64,000 nt of DNA from JAXLRU01 sp046330935 (GCA_046330935.1 JAXLRU010000004.1:664304-728303), one strand, 5' to 3'; shown: positions 1 through 9,728, counted from the first letter of the stretch. Translations and numbers: made by a program. Notes: generated by a model from the sequence alone, not told the origin.

Positions 1-364
1 CCACCTCGCCCGGATCGAAGGCCAGGCCGGCGTCGACCAGGTCGAGGGTCGTCTCCTCCGACCCCACGCGCACGCGCAGGCCCTTGCCCTGCAGGGGATC
101 GGAGGCGGCGCGGAGCTTGGCGACGGCCGACTCGCGGCTCATGCCGCCGATCGGCAGGCCCGCCACCGTGGTGCCGCCCGGGACGCGCCCACCGGCAGCG
201 ATCGCGACGATCGCGTAGACCACCAGGACGCCGAGGACGACCACCACCGGCAGGGCCATCAGGCGCGCCCGCCGGCGCCGCGCCACGACCTCGGGCGGGG
301 CCTGGACGGCCGCCGGGGCCGGGGCGGGGGTGGTGACCTCGAGCTGGTCCTGACCGTCCGACAA
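1..364 (-). CDS. VanW-family membrane protein (N-terminal fragment)
   Basis: Only the first about 121 residues lie in the window; the gene runs off the left edge. The visible part has a short Pro/Ala-rich cytoplasmic tail, a basic stretch (RRRRAR), one transmembrane helix at about residues 37-57, then an extracytoplasmic start (GTTVAGLPIGGMSRESAV) typical of the peptidoglycan-binding repeats that precede VanW domains. I chose a TTG start at 364 because a GGAGGG ribosome site lies 7 nt upstream (372-377). The family is thought to act at the cell wall; its exact role is unknown. A -10 box (TAGACT, 454-459) sits about 90 nt upstream. The family call rests on the N-terminal fragment only. Confidence 0.7.
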   Translation of the reverse strand, partial: MSDGQDQLEVTTPAPAPAAVQAPPEVVARRRRARLMALPVVVVLGVLVVYAIVAIAAGGRVPGGTTVAGLPIGGMSRESAVAKLRAASDPLQGKGLRVRVGSEETTLDLVDAGLAFDPGEV

Positions 365-453
365 CGAGGTGCCCTCCTTCGATCCCGCCGCCGAGGTGGC
401 CCTGTCCGACCGTGTCGGACCGGGGTCGCCGACGGGCGACGTCCGCCGCGGAC

Positions 454-459
454 AGTCTA
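454..459 (-). promoter_or_regulatory. -10 box for the VanW-family gene
   Basis: TAGACT on the minus strand fits the YANNNT -10 pattern seen throughout the window. It overlaps the stop codon of the flavin reductase gene and is followed by a perfect 6-bp-arm palindrome (441-453) near the predicted transcript start, giving a leader of roughly 80 nt. No good -35 box was found. Confidence 0.45.
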
Positions 460-1002
460 GGCGTGCCCCCGAACGGCCAACCGGCGGTAAGCGCCCCGGT
501 GGTAGAGCAGGGGCGCGTCGGCGTCCTCGGCCAGCTCCACCGACAGCACCTCACCCACGAGGATGCTGTGGTCGCCCGCGGCGTGCACCGCCGACGTCCG
601 GCACTCCAGCCACGCCGAGGCGTCCGAGACGAGCGCCGCGCCGGTGTGGGCGCCCCGGCGGTGCGGCACCGAGGCGAGCTGGCCGTGCACGGGGCGGCCG
701 GGCGTCGCCAGCCAGTCCGCCACCGGGCGCGCCGTCTCGGCCAGCACCGACACCGCCCACTGCCCGCTGGCGAGCACGGCGTCGTGGAAGCGCGCGAGGT
801 CGGCGATGCACACGAGCACCAGCGCCGGCTCCAGGGAGACGGAGCTGAAGGAGTTGACCGTGATCGCGTGGTCGAGACCGTCCACGACCGTGCTGACGAC
901 GCACACGCCCGTCGCGAACCTGCCGACGGCGCGGCGGAACTGCGGCGTCGCGACCCCGACCGTCCCGACCGCGACCCCCTCGACGCCGTTCGCGCCCGTC
1001 AT
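457..1002 (-). CDS. flavin reductase family protein
   Basis: A 181-residue protein of the small FMN/FAD-binding flavin reductase (HpaC/ActVB-like) family. These enzymes use NAD(P)H to reduce free flavin, usually for a partner monooxygenase. The family pattern is clear: FRRAVGRFATGVCVVST near the start, then AITVNSFSSVSLEPALVLVC (flavin-binding strand-turn-strand), SVLAETARPVADWLA, and a C-terminal ILVGEVLSVELAEDADPLLY-like segment ending in a Tyr/Arg-rich tail. Length matches the family. A GGGAGGGG ribosome site lies just upstream of the ATG at 1002. No monooxygenase gene is next to it, so its partner is not evident. Confidence 0.88.
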   Translation of the reverse strand: MTGANGVEGVAVGTVGVATPQFRRAVGRFATGVCVVSTVVDGLDHAITVNSFSSVSLEPALVLVCIADLARFHDAVLASGQWAVSVLAETARPVADWLATPGRPVHGQLASVPHRRGAHTGAALVSDASAWLECRTSAVHAAGDHSILVGEVLSVELAEDADAPLLYHRGAYRRLAVRGHA

Positions 1003-1050
1003 CGCCTCGCCCCTCCCACTGCCGCGGACGGCCCCGGCTCCTGCCGCGGC

Positions 1051-3015
1051 TCAGCTGTCGCGGGAACCATCCTTGCCCGAGGAGATCGCCTGCGGCGAGT
1101 CGGGAGCCGACACCTGCGTCAGGTCGACGACGGGAGCGGCGCCGCCGGCCCGTTCGAGGACGTCGGTGATCTCGTGGCCGATCAGCTCGTGCCGCTCCAC
1201 GAGGGCGTCACGCAGGGCCTCGACGAGGTGCCGGTTGGCCGTCAGCACCGACCGCGTGACCTCCTTCTGCCTGCGCAGCAGCTGCTCGACCATGGCGCGG
1301 CCGTCGCCGTCGCCCAGCACCCGGCCGACGAGGTTCTCGGCGGACAGCGCCGAGCCCTGCACCGCGGCGAAGCTGATCAGGGTGTCGGCCATGCCCGAGG
1401 CGCCCACCATCTGCGCGGCGACGCCGGTGGCGTACTGCAGGTCGCCGCTGGGGCCCGTCGAGACGTCCCCGAAGAACAGCTCCTCGGCCACCTGACCGCC
1501 GAAGGCCACCTGGATCAGGGCCTCCAGCTCCGAACGCGAGCGGGTGTAGACGTCCTCGCGGTCGCCGTGGGCGAGCAGCCCGAGCGAGCCCGCCCGCTTC
1601 ACGATGGTGAGGATCTCCAGGCGGCGCTGCGGGGCGACGAGCCACGCCGTCACGGCGTGCCCGGCCTCGTGGGTGGCGATGAGCCGCCGCTCGTGGTCGG
1701 TGTAGCCGACCGGCTGCCCCAGCCCCACCTCGGTGACCAGGCGGGCCTTCTCGACGTCGCTCCACGACATGCCCTGGGCGCCGCGACGGACGGCGTTGAC
1801 CAGCGCCTCGTCGAGCAGGCGCTCCAGCGCCACCGGGCTGTAGCCCTGGGTGATGCCCGCGAGCGCGTCGCGCAGCTCGGGGTCGTCGAGGCCGGCCTCG
1901 TGCGCCTTGCGGGCGAGGTAGTGGTCGATGATCTCGCGGCGGCCGGTCTTGTCGGGGTTGTCGAAGACCAGGCGGCGGTCGAAGCGGCCGGGACGCAGCA
2001 GCGCCGGGTCGAGGCTGTCGGCGCGGTTGGTCGCGGCGATGATCAGGACGTCGACGTTCTCGGGCCGGGGGCGCGGCAGCTTGCGCTGGGCGGGCAGCAC
2101 GAGGTTGACCGCGTCGACGCCGAGGGCCTGCACCCGCTGCCAGCCGGAGGGGGCGTCGAAGGACTGCATCTGGACGAGCAGCTCGTTGACGATCGCGCCG
2201 GTGCCGGAGGGGACGAGCGTGGGGTTGACGACGGCCGCGGGAGCGACGGTACCTGCGCCGGCGCCGGACAGGCCGAGGGTGGGCAGGCCGGTCAGCCCCC
2301 CGCAGCCCAGCACGGCAGCGTGGACGGCCGGGGCCGGTGCGGGGACGGCGTTCATGCCCCCGCGCGTCGTGGCGATGGCGTCGATCTCCTCGATGAAGCC
2401 GATGGCGCCGCCCTCGGCGCGGGCGGCCTTGCGCAGCGCCCGGAAGTACGAGCGGATCTTGCGCGAGGACGCGCCGTACATCGAGGACTGGAACGCCGTG
2501 GCCGACACGAACAGGAACGGCACGCCCGCCTCGGCCGCCATCGCCTTGGCCATGAACGTCTTGCCCGTCCCGGGCGGCCCCTCGAACAGCACGCCTCGGC
2601 GAGGGCTGCCGCCCATCTCGGAGCGAAAGGTGCGCGCCGAGCGGAACAGCTCCAGCGTCCGCTCGACGTCCTCCTTCACCGGCGCCAGGCCCTTGACGTC
2701 GCTGAGGCGGACGTCGATCTGCTCCCGCGCGTAGACGACGTGGGGGGACTTGCCGAGCCCCCAGTAGGGCAGCGCCAGGGTGAGCAGCATCGCCACGTAG
2801 AAGACGACGATCATGGTGAGCAGCGGGTCGACCTCGGGCAGGTGAGGGCGGCCCACGGGGTCGCCCGACAGCAGCCGCCACCACAGCCACACCGCCACGG
2901 GCCCGAGCACCGCCGCGATCCCGAGGAGCCGGGCGCGCCGGCGCCGCTCCCGGGACCGGTCGATGTCGTCCTCGGGCCTCGTCCAGACGCTCGGGCTGCT
3001 CGTAGGGCCTGGCAC
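1051..3015 (-). CDS. FtsH-like membrane AAA+ zinc metalloprotease with inserted AAA domain
   Basis: A 654-residue FtsH relative. It has two N-terminal hydrophobic segments (about 31-48 and 64-84), an AAA+ domain with Walker A GPPGTGKT (146-153) and Walker B-like GFIEEIDAI (206-214, where FtsH normally has FIDEID), an arginine-finger region LLRPGRFDRR (339-348), and an M41 peptidase domain with the zinc motif HEAGH (449-453) and a likely third ligand D525. About 100 residues (221-318), rich in Ala/Pro/Gly, interrupt the AAA domain after Walker B, where FtsH has only a short loop. GTG at 3015 was chosen because GAGGAGG lies just upstream and the reading frame further 5' is a low-complexity shadow. 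Likely a membrane-protein quality-control protease, but a divergent paralogue and not canonical FtsH. Confidence 0.88.
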   Translation of the reverse strand: MPGPTSSPSVWTRPEDDIDRSRERRRRARLLGIAAVLGPVAVWLWWRLLSGDPVGRPHLPEVDPLLTMIVVFYVAMLLTLALPYWGLGKSPHVVYAREQIDVRLSDVKGLAPVKEDVERTLELFRSARTFRSEMGGSPRRGVLFEGPPGTGKTFMAKAMAAEAGVPFLFVSATAFQSSMYGASSRKIRSYFRALRKAARAEGGAIGFIEEIDAIATTRGGMNAVPAPAPAVHAAVLGCGGLTGLPTLGLSGAGAGTVAPAAVVNPTLVPSGTGAIVNELLVQMQSFDAPSGWQRVQALGVDAVNLVLPAQRKLPRPRPENVDVLIIAATNRADSLDPALLRPGRFDRRLVFDNPDKTGRREIIDHYLARKAHEAGLDDPELRDALAGITQGYSPVALERLLDEALVNAVRRGAQGMSWSDVEKARLVTEVGLGQPVGYTDHERRLIATHEAGHAVTAWLVAPQRRLEILTIVKRAGSLGLLAHGDREDVYTRSRSELEALIQVAFGGQVAEELFFGDVSTGPSGDLQYATGVAAQMVGASGMADTLISFAAVQGSALSAENLVGRVLGDGDGRAMVEQLLRRQKEVTRSVLTANRHLVEALRDALVERHELIGHEITDVLERAGGAAPVVDLTQVSAPDSPQAISSGKDGSRDS

Positions 3016-3164
3016 GGGTCCTCCTCGGGGCCGGGGGGGTGACGACGAGCCCACCTTTCCCGCGCGGGAGGCATGGGGAGCAGGCGCAGGCCCGAACTCC
3101 CCCGGCCGGACGCAACGGTTCACCCCCGTGGAGCAACCCGATGGTGACACAGCGTCAGCGCCCG

Positions 3165-4115
3165 CTACGCCAGGAGACCGCTGACGTCCAGGTCTGCCAG
3201 GAGGTCGGTCTCGACCCCGTCGGCAGCGGTGAACGGCCCGCCGCCCCCGCGACGGCGGGCCAGCCGGTACCACTCCGTGCCGAGCAGCACCTGATCGAGG
3301 TCGTTGCTCAGGGCGAACGCACCGTCCTTGACCACGATCTGGGTCGCGTGCGCGCGCAGGGCGGCGGTCTTGGCCGGCAACCAGGCGGCGACGTCGAGTG
3401 CGGCCGTGACCAGGGCGTCGTCCATCACCATCGACGGCGCGGGGGCACCGGCGTCGACCGGACCGCCCGCGAAGCTCGCCGTCAGCTGCGAGCGGGGCAC
3501 CGCGCACCAGTACAGCTTCGGCACGTCCCAGGCGGGGCCGCCCGCGCCCGGCGTCGAGGCGGCGAGGTCGACGGCCGCCGTCACGACGTCGTGGGTGCGC
3601 ACGTGGTCGGGGTGGCCGTAGCCACCACCCGGCTCGTAGGTGACGACCACGTGGGGACGCAGGTGACGCAGGGTGGCGGCCAGGCGGGCGGCCGCCTCGT
3701 CGAGGTCGGCCAGCGCGAAGGCCCCCGGCCGCGAGGTGGGCGTGGGGACGACCGATCCGTCGGGCCCGTAGGCCATGCCCGAGTCGGCGTACTCGCGGGG
3801 CGCGAAGCCCGGCTCCCACGGGTCACCCGCCCCGAGGAAGCGATGGCTGCGGACCCCCAGCGCGGTCATGGCCGCGGCCAGCTCGTGCACCCGGTGGGGA
3901 CCCAGCGCGTCCTCGGCGTCGGCAGCGAGGTGGGCGAGCTCGGCGGGGATGACCTCGCCCTCCTCGCCACGGGTGCAGGTGACGAGTGCGACCTGCGCCC
4001 CGGCCGCGACGTAGGCGGCCATGGTGGCGCCGTTGTTGATGGTCTCGTCGTCGGGGTGGGCGTGGACGAAGAGCAGGCGTCCGGGCACGGCGTCGCCGTC
4101 ATCGAGGAGGCTCAT
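3165..4115 (-). CDS. mshB: N-acetyl-GlcN-Ins deacetylase (mycothiol synthesis)
   Basis: A 316-residue zinc deacetylase of the LmbE/PIG-L family. MshB removes the acetyl group from GlcNAc-inositol in mycothiol biosynthesis. The zinc motif AHPDDE appears near the N-terminus (LLFVHAHPDDETINNGAT) with the second motif GHPDHV in the middle, and the region RPHVVVTYEPGGGYGHPDHV closely follows MshB. The related Mca (mycothiol S-conjugate amidase) is the main alternative, but the overall pattern favours MshB. The ATG at 4115 is favoured over an upstream start because a CAGGAT -10 box ends 6 nt before it, so the mRNA would be leaderless. Presence of this gene marks the host as an actinomycete using mycothiol. 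Confidence 0.9.
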   Translation of the reverse strand: MSLLDDGDAVPGRLLFVHAHPDDETINNGATMAAYVAAGAQVALVTCTRGEEGEVIPAELAHLAADAEDALGPHRVHELAAAMTALGVRSHRFLGAGDPWEPGFAPREYADSGMAYGPDGSVVPTPTSRPGAFALADLDEAAARLAATLRHLRPHVVVTYEPGGGYGHPDHVRTHDVVTAAVDLAASTPGAGGPAWDVPKLYWCAVPRSQLTASFAGGPVDAGAPAPSMVMDDALVTAALDVAAWLPAKTAALRAHATQIVVKDGAFALSNDLDQVLLGTEWYRLARRRGGGGPFTAADGVETDLLADLDVSGLLA

Positions 4116-4121
4116 GGGCGC

Positions 4122-4127
4122 ATCCTG
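4122..4127 (-). promoter_or_regulatory. -10 box, leaderless mshB promoter
   Basis: CAGGAT on the minus strand ends 6 nt before the mshB ATG, matching the YANNNT-N6/7-RTG signature repeated across this window. Confidence 0.5.
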
Positions 4128-4172
4128 CCGCCTCGCGCACCCCCACGGCTCGGGGCCCGCCGCCTCGAGCAC

Positions 4173-4207
4173 GTCGGCGCCGCCCGGGGGGCCCGGGCGG
4201 CGCCGAC
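4173..4207 (-). terminator. strong hairpin after typA
   Basis: A perfect 16-bp stem (4173-4188 with 4192-4207) and a 3-nt loop begin 9 nt past the typA stop codon. There is no U-tract, as is common for GC-rich actinomycete terminators. It also insulates mshB from typA read-through. Confidence 0.75.
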
Positions 4208-4215
4208 GGGGACGA

Positions 4216-6105
<1,890 letters not shown>

Positions 6106-6137
6106 ACGGGAGCGCTCGTTTCACAGGGGGAGTCAAG

Positions 6138-6175
6138 GGGGGCACCTCAGGCTACCCGCCCTGCGGGGTGCCCCC
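6138..6175 (-). promoter_or_regulatory. typA -10 box inside a 9-bp inverted repeat
   Basis: TAGCCT (6149-6154, minus strand) fits the local -10 pattern and would start transcription about 37 nt before typA. It lies in the loop of an inverted repeat with 9-bp perfect arms (6138-6146 and 6167-6175). The repeat may instead be a second terminator for the cellulase gene upstream. Confidence 0.45.
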
Positions 6176-6182
6176 GTACGGC

Positions 6183-6220
6183 GAAGGCCCCCGCCCCGGC
6201 GAACCGGGACGGGGGCCTTC
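6183..6220 (-). terminator. hairpin terminator after the cellulase gene
   Basis: 17-nt arms (6183-6199 and 6204-6220) pair with one mismatch around a 4-nt CGAA loop. It lies 37 nt past the stop codon of the GH6 gene, and on the minus strand it separates that gene from typA. Confidence 0.8.
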
Positions 6221-6256
6221 CTTGCCTTGGACTACCAGGCGAGACCGATCAGGAGA

Positions 6257-7882
6257 TCAGCTGACGGCCGGGTAGGCGTTGGCGAGGAGCTCCTTGAACT
6301 GAGCCGAGAACCACGCACCGGCGAGCGGGGCGTCCGGCAGGGCGCCGGACATGTGGTTCTGGTTCAGGGTGTTACCGGTGTACGTCGGGTCGCACATCCC
6401 GTCGAAGCCACGACCCTCGTCGTTCGGGATGAACTTGCTCGAACCGTCGGACTCACCCGGGGGCTTCACCCAGACGTAGGCGTCGATACCGGCCGCGGGG
6501 GCGGCGGTGGGACGCTCGCCCAGGCCGGCACCGGCCTGGTTGCACCAGTTGCCGACGTGGATACGACGGTCCATACGCGATTCCTCGGCGTAGGTGTCGA
6601 CGTTCGTCGAGGTGCTCGCAGCCTTGGGACGCTTGGCGCCGCCCCAACCGTTACGGCTGGTGTCGATCAGCATGCCGAGGCCGCTGCCGAAGCCGTTCTT
6701 CTCCAGCTCGCTCTTCAGACCCAGGGCGAACGTCTTCTCGTCGGAGAAGAAGTTCCAGTCGAGGAACTTCGACTTCCGCAGCGGGTCGCTGCCGATCATC
6801 TTGGTGACCGGGTTGAGGTAGGGCTCCTCGAGAGCGCTGTAGTTCGCCGTGTTGACGATGAAGCCGTCCACGGAGCTGACGCCCTTGGCGGTCATCTTCG
6901 CGACGTCGGCGAACTTCTTGGCGGCGGGGCCGAGGTTGGTGTCCCAACCGAGCCAGCCGTGGTGACCGGCGTCGACGTAGGTGTAGACGTTCGACGTGGA
7001 GGTCAGCTTCTCGAGGGCGTACGCGACACCCTTCTCGTAGTTGCCGTTCGAGATCATCGTCGCGCAGTTCGGCATCGACTGGTTCGTCGTGAGGTTCGGC
7101 AGCGAGTCGGGCTCGATGATCAGCACGATACGCAGGGACGCGTACTTCGGGCTGTTGACGTACTTCGAGATGGCGTCGATGTACTCGGTCTTGTAGCGGT
7201 CGATCTCGGTCGCCTTGAGCTCACCGTTGGAGGAGAGCGCGGCGCAGTCACGACCGGGGAGGTCGTAGACCACGAACATCACGCGGGTGCGCTCGCCACC
7301 GGACTGCTGCAGAGCGGCGTCCAGGTGGTCCTCGACGCCCATGGGGCCGTTGCTCTGCGAGTTGGCGGTGCCCTCGATCGCGGCGATGCGGTCCAGCCAG
7401 ATGGCGGTGGGCTGGTTGTAGATCGAGGCCGGGGCCCCGTCCTTCTTCGCCTTCGCGGACCACTCGGGGTTGACGTACCCCTTCGAGCCGACGAACGGGT
7501 TCTCGACGTGCGACTCGGCCGGCGCCGTGGTGATGGGGCCGGTCGGCTTCGTCGTCGTCGACGACGGGTCGGTCGGCTTCGTCGTGGTCGACGAGGGGCC
7601 GGTCGGGCGCACCTTGACCGTCTTCTTGATGGTCTTGCAGGTGACGGCGCCGTTCTTCTTCTTGGTGGCGCACTTCTTGGTGGTGATGGTGGTCTTCTTC
7701 GGCGTCGGCTTCTTGGTCTTCGCCGCCGGAGCGACGGCACCGGTCGCAGCCACTGCCGCGGGTGAGTCCGACGTAGCACTGGCCGACAGGACCGGCAGCG
7801 TCGCCAGCCCGCCCATGGCGAGTGCACCGACCGCCACCATGGCGCTCCTGCGCGCCACGGAGCGACTCGACACGAGTCTCAT
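6257..7882 (-). CDS. secreted glycoside hydrolase family 6 (cellulase/cellobiohydrolase)
   Basis: A 541-residue secreted GH6 enzyme that cleaves cellulose beta-1,4 bonds with inversion. Residues 1-36 form a signal peptide. Residues 55-93 are Lys/Thr-rich with two cysteines (C71, C82), 94-124 are a TTTKPT-type linker, and 128-541 are the catalytic domain. Both GH6 signatures are present: VYDLPGRDCAALSSNGE and IVLIIEPDS. No known cellulose-binding module is visible; the basic two-Cys segment takes its usual place and has a counterpart in the pectinesterase at 58.8 kb. AAGGAG lies upstream of the ATG. The gene is monocistronic, with a long structured leader, a promoter with an operator-like palindrome, and its own terminator. 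Endo versus exo action cannot be told from sequence alone. Confidence 0.95.
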   Translation of the reverse strand: MRLVSSRSVARRSAMVAVGALAMGGLATLPVLSASATSDSPAAVAATGAVAPAAKTKKPTPKKTTITTKKCATKKKNGAVTCKTIKKTVKVRPTGPSSTTTKPTDPSSTTTKPTGPITTAPAESHVENPFVGSKGYVNPEWSAKAKKDGAPASIYNQPTAIWLDRIAAIEGTANSQSNGPMGVEDHLDAALQQSGGERTRVMFVVYDLPGRDCAALSSNGELKATEIDRYKTEYIDAISKYVNSPKYASLRIVLIIEPDSLPNLTTNQSMPNCATMISNGNYEKGVAYALEKLTSTSNVYTYVDAGHHGWLGWDTNLGPAAKKFADVAKMTAKGVSSVDGFIVNTANYSALEEPYLNPVTKMIGSDPLRKSKFLDWNFFSDEKTFALGLKSELEKNGFGSGLGMLIDTSRNGWGGAKRPKAASTSTNVDTYAEESRMDRRIHVGNWCNQAGAGLGERPTAAPAAGIDAYVWVKPPGESDGSSKFIPNDEGRGFDGMCDPTYTGNTLNQNHMSGALPDAPLAGAWFSAQFKELLANAYPAVS

Positions 7883-7985
7883 CCCTTTTTTCTCCTTATG
7901 TCAGGGGGGTTTCGGCGCGGCTGACTGCCACGCCGAGGCACGGCACGCCGCACCGACGAGGTGGACGTGGGTATGCCGAGGCGAA

Positions 7986-8127
7986 CCGGCCGCCTAACCC
8001 GGGGGCGGACCGGCACGAAGGGACGGGTGCATGCCCTAGACCCGAGGCACGCACCGGAGGGGGTTCACCGACGAAGTGGTTCTCGGCGGTGGAACCCGCA
8101 CTCGCGTCTGGCTCCCTTGCGCGAGTG
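7986..8127 (-). promoter_or_regulatory. structured 5' leader RNA of the GH6 gene (four tandem hairpins)
   Basis: From the predicted transcript start the minus-strand RNA folds into four successive stems: A 8099-8106/8120-8127 (8 bp perfect, 13-nt loop), B 8061-8070/8087-8097 (10 bp, one bulge), C 8026-8035/8046-8055 (10 bp with one G-U, 10-nt loop), D 7986-7994/8004-8013 (9 bp, one bulge). About 100 nt more, with weaker pairing, lead to the start codon. I could not match it to a riboswitch class I know; it may be a cis-regulatory RNA or mRNA-stabilising leader. Confidence 0.55.
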
Positions 8128-8132
8128 ACGGG

Positions 8133-8161
8133 AGTCTGTCACGGAGATGCCGGTGACACAA
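8133..8161 (-). promoter_or_regulatory. GH6 promoter with TGTCAC/GTGACA operator in the spacer
   Basis: On the minus strand, TTGTGT (8156-8161) and CAGACT (8133-8138) are spaced by 17 bp, a good sigma-70-type promoter. An inverted repeat TGTCAC-N10-GTGACA (8137-8158) overlaps both boxes, the position of a repressor operator. The predicted transcript start (about 8126) coincides with the first leader hairpin. The regulator is unknown; this is not the LacI/CebR-type cellulase box. Confidence 0.6.
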
Positions 8162-8355
8162 GGGAATCGGTCGACCGTCCGTCACGTCTGCTGCGACCGG
8201 GGCCCTTGACGAGCCGTCTGTGTCACGGACTGTTCACCTGCGGTGTTGACGCCCCTGACACCTGCAGGACACGCGCATGCGACCACACGGAGAGTGATCC
8301 CGCGTCAGAGGCTCGCCAGGGCTCGCTACGAGCCGTGAGGGCGACGTCGGGCACG

Positions 8356-8886
8356 TCACATGCCGCTGGTCGTGTCGCGGGCCTCGGCGGCCCGCTCCAG
8401 CGCGGCGACGATGGCGACGTTCGTCGACAACCACGGCAGCTGCGACCATTGGGGGCGGGCCAGCCACCGCAGCTCGTCGTGGCCCTCCAGGGGTTGGGGC
8501 TCGCCGGCCTCGACCTGCGCCCAGCGCACCCACAACCGGTACGGGCCCGCGATCGGCCAGGCGCCGTCGGCACCCGGGCCGGGCAGTGCCGCCCCGAGCC
8601 GGACCTCCACGCCGAGTTCCTCGAGCAGCTCGCGCCGCAGCGCCTGCTCGTCGGACTCCCCCGGGTCCACCTTGCCGCCGGGCAGCTCCCAGCCTCCGGC
8701 GAGGAACTCGGGCTCGGTGCGGCGTGCCGCCAGCAGCAGCCGGGGCGCCTGCAGATCGTCGACCAGGGCGGCGGCGACCACGCGGATGACGTCGGGACGT
8801 GCGGCTGCGGCGGCGCCCGCGGCGGGCCCGGCCTCCGGGCGCGAGCTCGGCTGGGGGACGGGGTCGGCGGGCGGTGCAGGCGGCAC
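8356..8886 (-). CDS. NUDIX hydrolase (MutT-like)
   Basis: A 176-residue NUDIX protein. The Nudix box is intact: GGKVDPGESDEQALRRELLEELG (GX5EX7REUXEEXGU), preceded by FLAGGWELPGGK, a pattern typical of MutT-type (8-oxo-dGTP or related) pyrophosphatases in actinomycetes. The first about 30 residues are Pro/Ala-rich and dispensable-looking. GTG at 8886 is chosen because CAGGGT (8893-8898) ends 6 nt upstream, the local leaderless signature. It is divergent from the VIT gene with 57 bp between starts. A short perfect hairpin (8320-8334) follows the gene and may terminate it. The substrate cannot be assigned. Confidence 0.9.
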   Translation of the reverse strand: MPPAPPADPVPQPSSRPEAGPAAGAAAAARPDVIRVVAAALVDDLQAPRLLLAARRTEPEFLAGGWELPGGKVDPGESDEQALRRELLEELGVEVRLGAALPGPGADGAWPIAGPYRLWVRWAQVEAGEPQPLEGHDELRWLARPQWSQLPWLSTNVAIVAALERAAEARDTTSGM

Positions 8887-8892
8887 GGGCTC

Positions 8893-8898
8893 ACCCTG
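8893..8898 (-). promoter_or_regulatory. -10 box, leaderless NUDIX promoter
   Basis: CAGGGT on the minus strand, 6 nt before the GTG start at 8886. Confidence 0.45.
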
Positions 8899-8930
8899 GC
8901 ACACGAGGTGCCCCCGACCGGCACCGCCTC

Positions 8931-8936
8931 TACCCT
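8931..8936 (+). promoter_or_regulatory. -10 box, leaderless VIT promoter
   Basis: TACCCT followed by 7 nt and the GTG start at 8944. It supports this start over the ATG at 9007. Confidence 0.5.
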
Positions 8937-8943
8937 CGGGCTC

Positions 8944-9696
8944 GTGGCCGACCTCTCCGCGAGTCCCGCAGCCCAGCCCGCGCCACCCGCACCCACGGGT
9001 CACGGGATGGAGCCCCACGGCGGCGACGTCGGGAGCCTGCTCAACCGTCTCCGGGCCGCGGTGCTCGGCGCGAACGACGGGATCGTCTCCGTCGCCGGCC
9101 TGGTGGTCGGCGTGGCGGGGGCGACGACCGAGCGGTCCACCCTGCTCACCGCCGGGGTGGCAGGGGTGGTGGCCGGCGCCCTGTCCATGGCGGGCGGGGA
9201 GTACGTGTCGGTCAGCACGCAGCGCGACACCGAACGGTCGTTGCTCGCCAAGGAGCGCTGGGAGCTGGAGCACCTGCCCGAGGAGGAGCTCGCCGAACTG
9301 GCGGAGCTCTACGAGGGCAAGGGACTGCCGCCCGACCTCGCCCGTGAGGTGGCCGTGGCGCTCACCCGGCACGACGCGCTGGGCGCCCACGCCGAGGCGG
9401 AGCTCGGCATCGATCCCGAGGCACTGACCAGCCCCTGGGCCGCCGCCGGCGCCTCGTTCGTCGCCTTCATCGGCGGAGCGCTCCTGCCCCTGCTGGCCAT
9501 CACCCTGCCTCCCGCTCCGGCGCGGGTGGCCACCTGCGTGCTCGCCGTCGTCGTCGCGCTGGCCCTGACCGGCTTCTGGGGTGCGCGGCTTGGCCACGCC
9601 CCGATCCGTGCGGCCATCGTGCGCAACGTCGCCGTCGGCGTCGCCGGCATGGCGGTCACCTACGGCGTGGGGACGCTCGCCGGAACCCTGTGGTGA
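8944..9696 (+). CDS. VIT1/CCC1-type iron/manganese transporter family protein
   Basis: A 250-residue VIT-family membrane protein. The conserved first helix LRAAVLGANDGIVSVAGLVVG and the second helix with ALSMAGGEYVSVSTQRD are diagnostic; a charged, metal-binding-type cytoplasmic segment (ERWELEHLPEEELAEL...) and three further helices follow. Family members move Fe2+ or Mn2+. GTG at 8944 is preferred because a TACCCT -10 box ends 7 nt upstream; the alternative ATG at 9007 lacks a convincing ribosome site but would give a more usual N-terminus, since the extra 21 residues are Ala/Pro-rich. Transcribed away from the NUDIX gene. Confidence 0.88.
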   Translation: MADLSASPAAQPAPPAPTGHGMEPHGGDVGSLLNRLRAAVLGANDGIVSVAGLVVGVAGATTERSTLLTAGVAGVVAGALSMAGGEYVSVSTQRDTERSLLAKERWELEHLPEEELAELAELYEGKGLPPDLAREVAVALTRHDALGAHAEAELGIDPEALTSPWAAAGASFVAFIGGALLPLLAITLPPAPARVATCVLAVVVALALTGFWGARLGHAPIRAAIVRNVAVGVAGMAVTYGVGTLAGTLW

Positions 9697-9700
9697 GCGT

Positions 9701-9728
9701 CCCCGCACCGCAACGGTGAGCGGCGGGG
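9701..9728. terminator. weak bidirectional hairpin between VIT and the ABC operon
   Basis: Nested short stems (9701-9705/9724-9728 and 9706-9710/9714-9718) fill the 33-bp gap between two convergent genes. Confidence 0.4.

Noticed and set aside
1021..1050. Hairpin GCCGCGG…CCGCGGC directly after the FtsH-like stop codon
   Set aside because: 7-bp stem with a 16-nt loop in a GC-rich background; not convincing as a terminator.
412..3042. Long open frame (876 codons) on the plus strand opposite the FtsH-like gene, and many similar ones elsewhere
   Set aside because: High GC removes stop codons from other frames. The sequences are Arg/Ala/Gly-rich without domains, and the opposite strand carries clear protein families.
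6107..6118. GGGAGCGCTC resembling half of a CebR/CelR cellulase operator
   Set aside because: It lies between the typA start codon and its -10 box, downstream of the cellulase gene, and matches only about 10 of 14 bases.
7883..8127. c-di-GMP (GEMM) or c-di-AMP (ydaO) riboswitch in the GH6 leader
   Set aside because: The conserved core sequences of these classes are missing, although the region is strongly structured.
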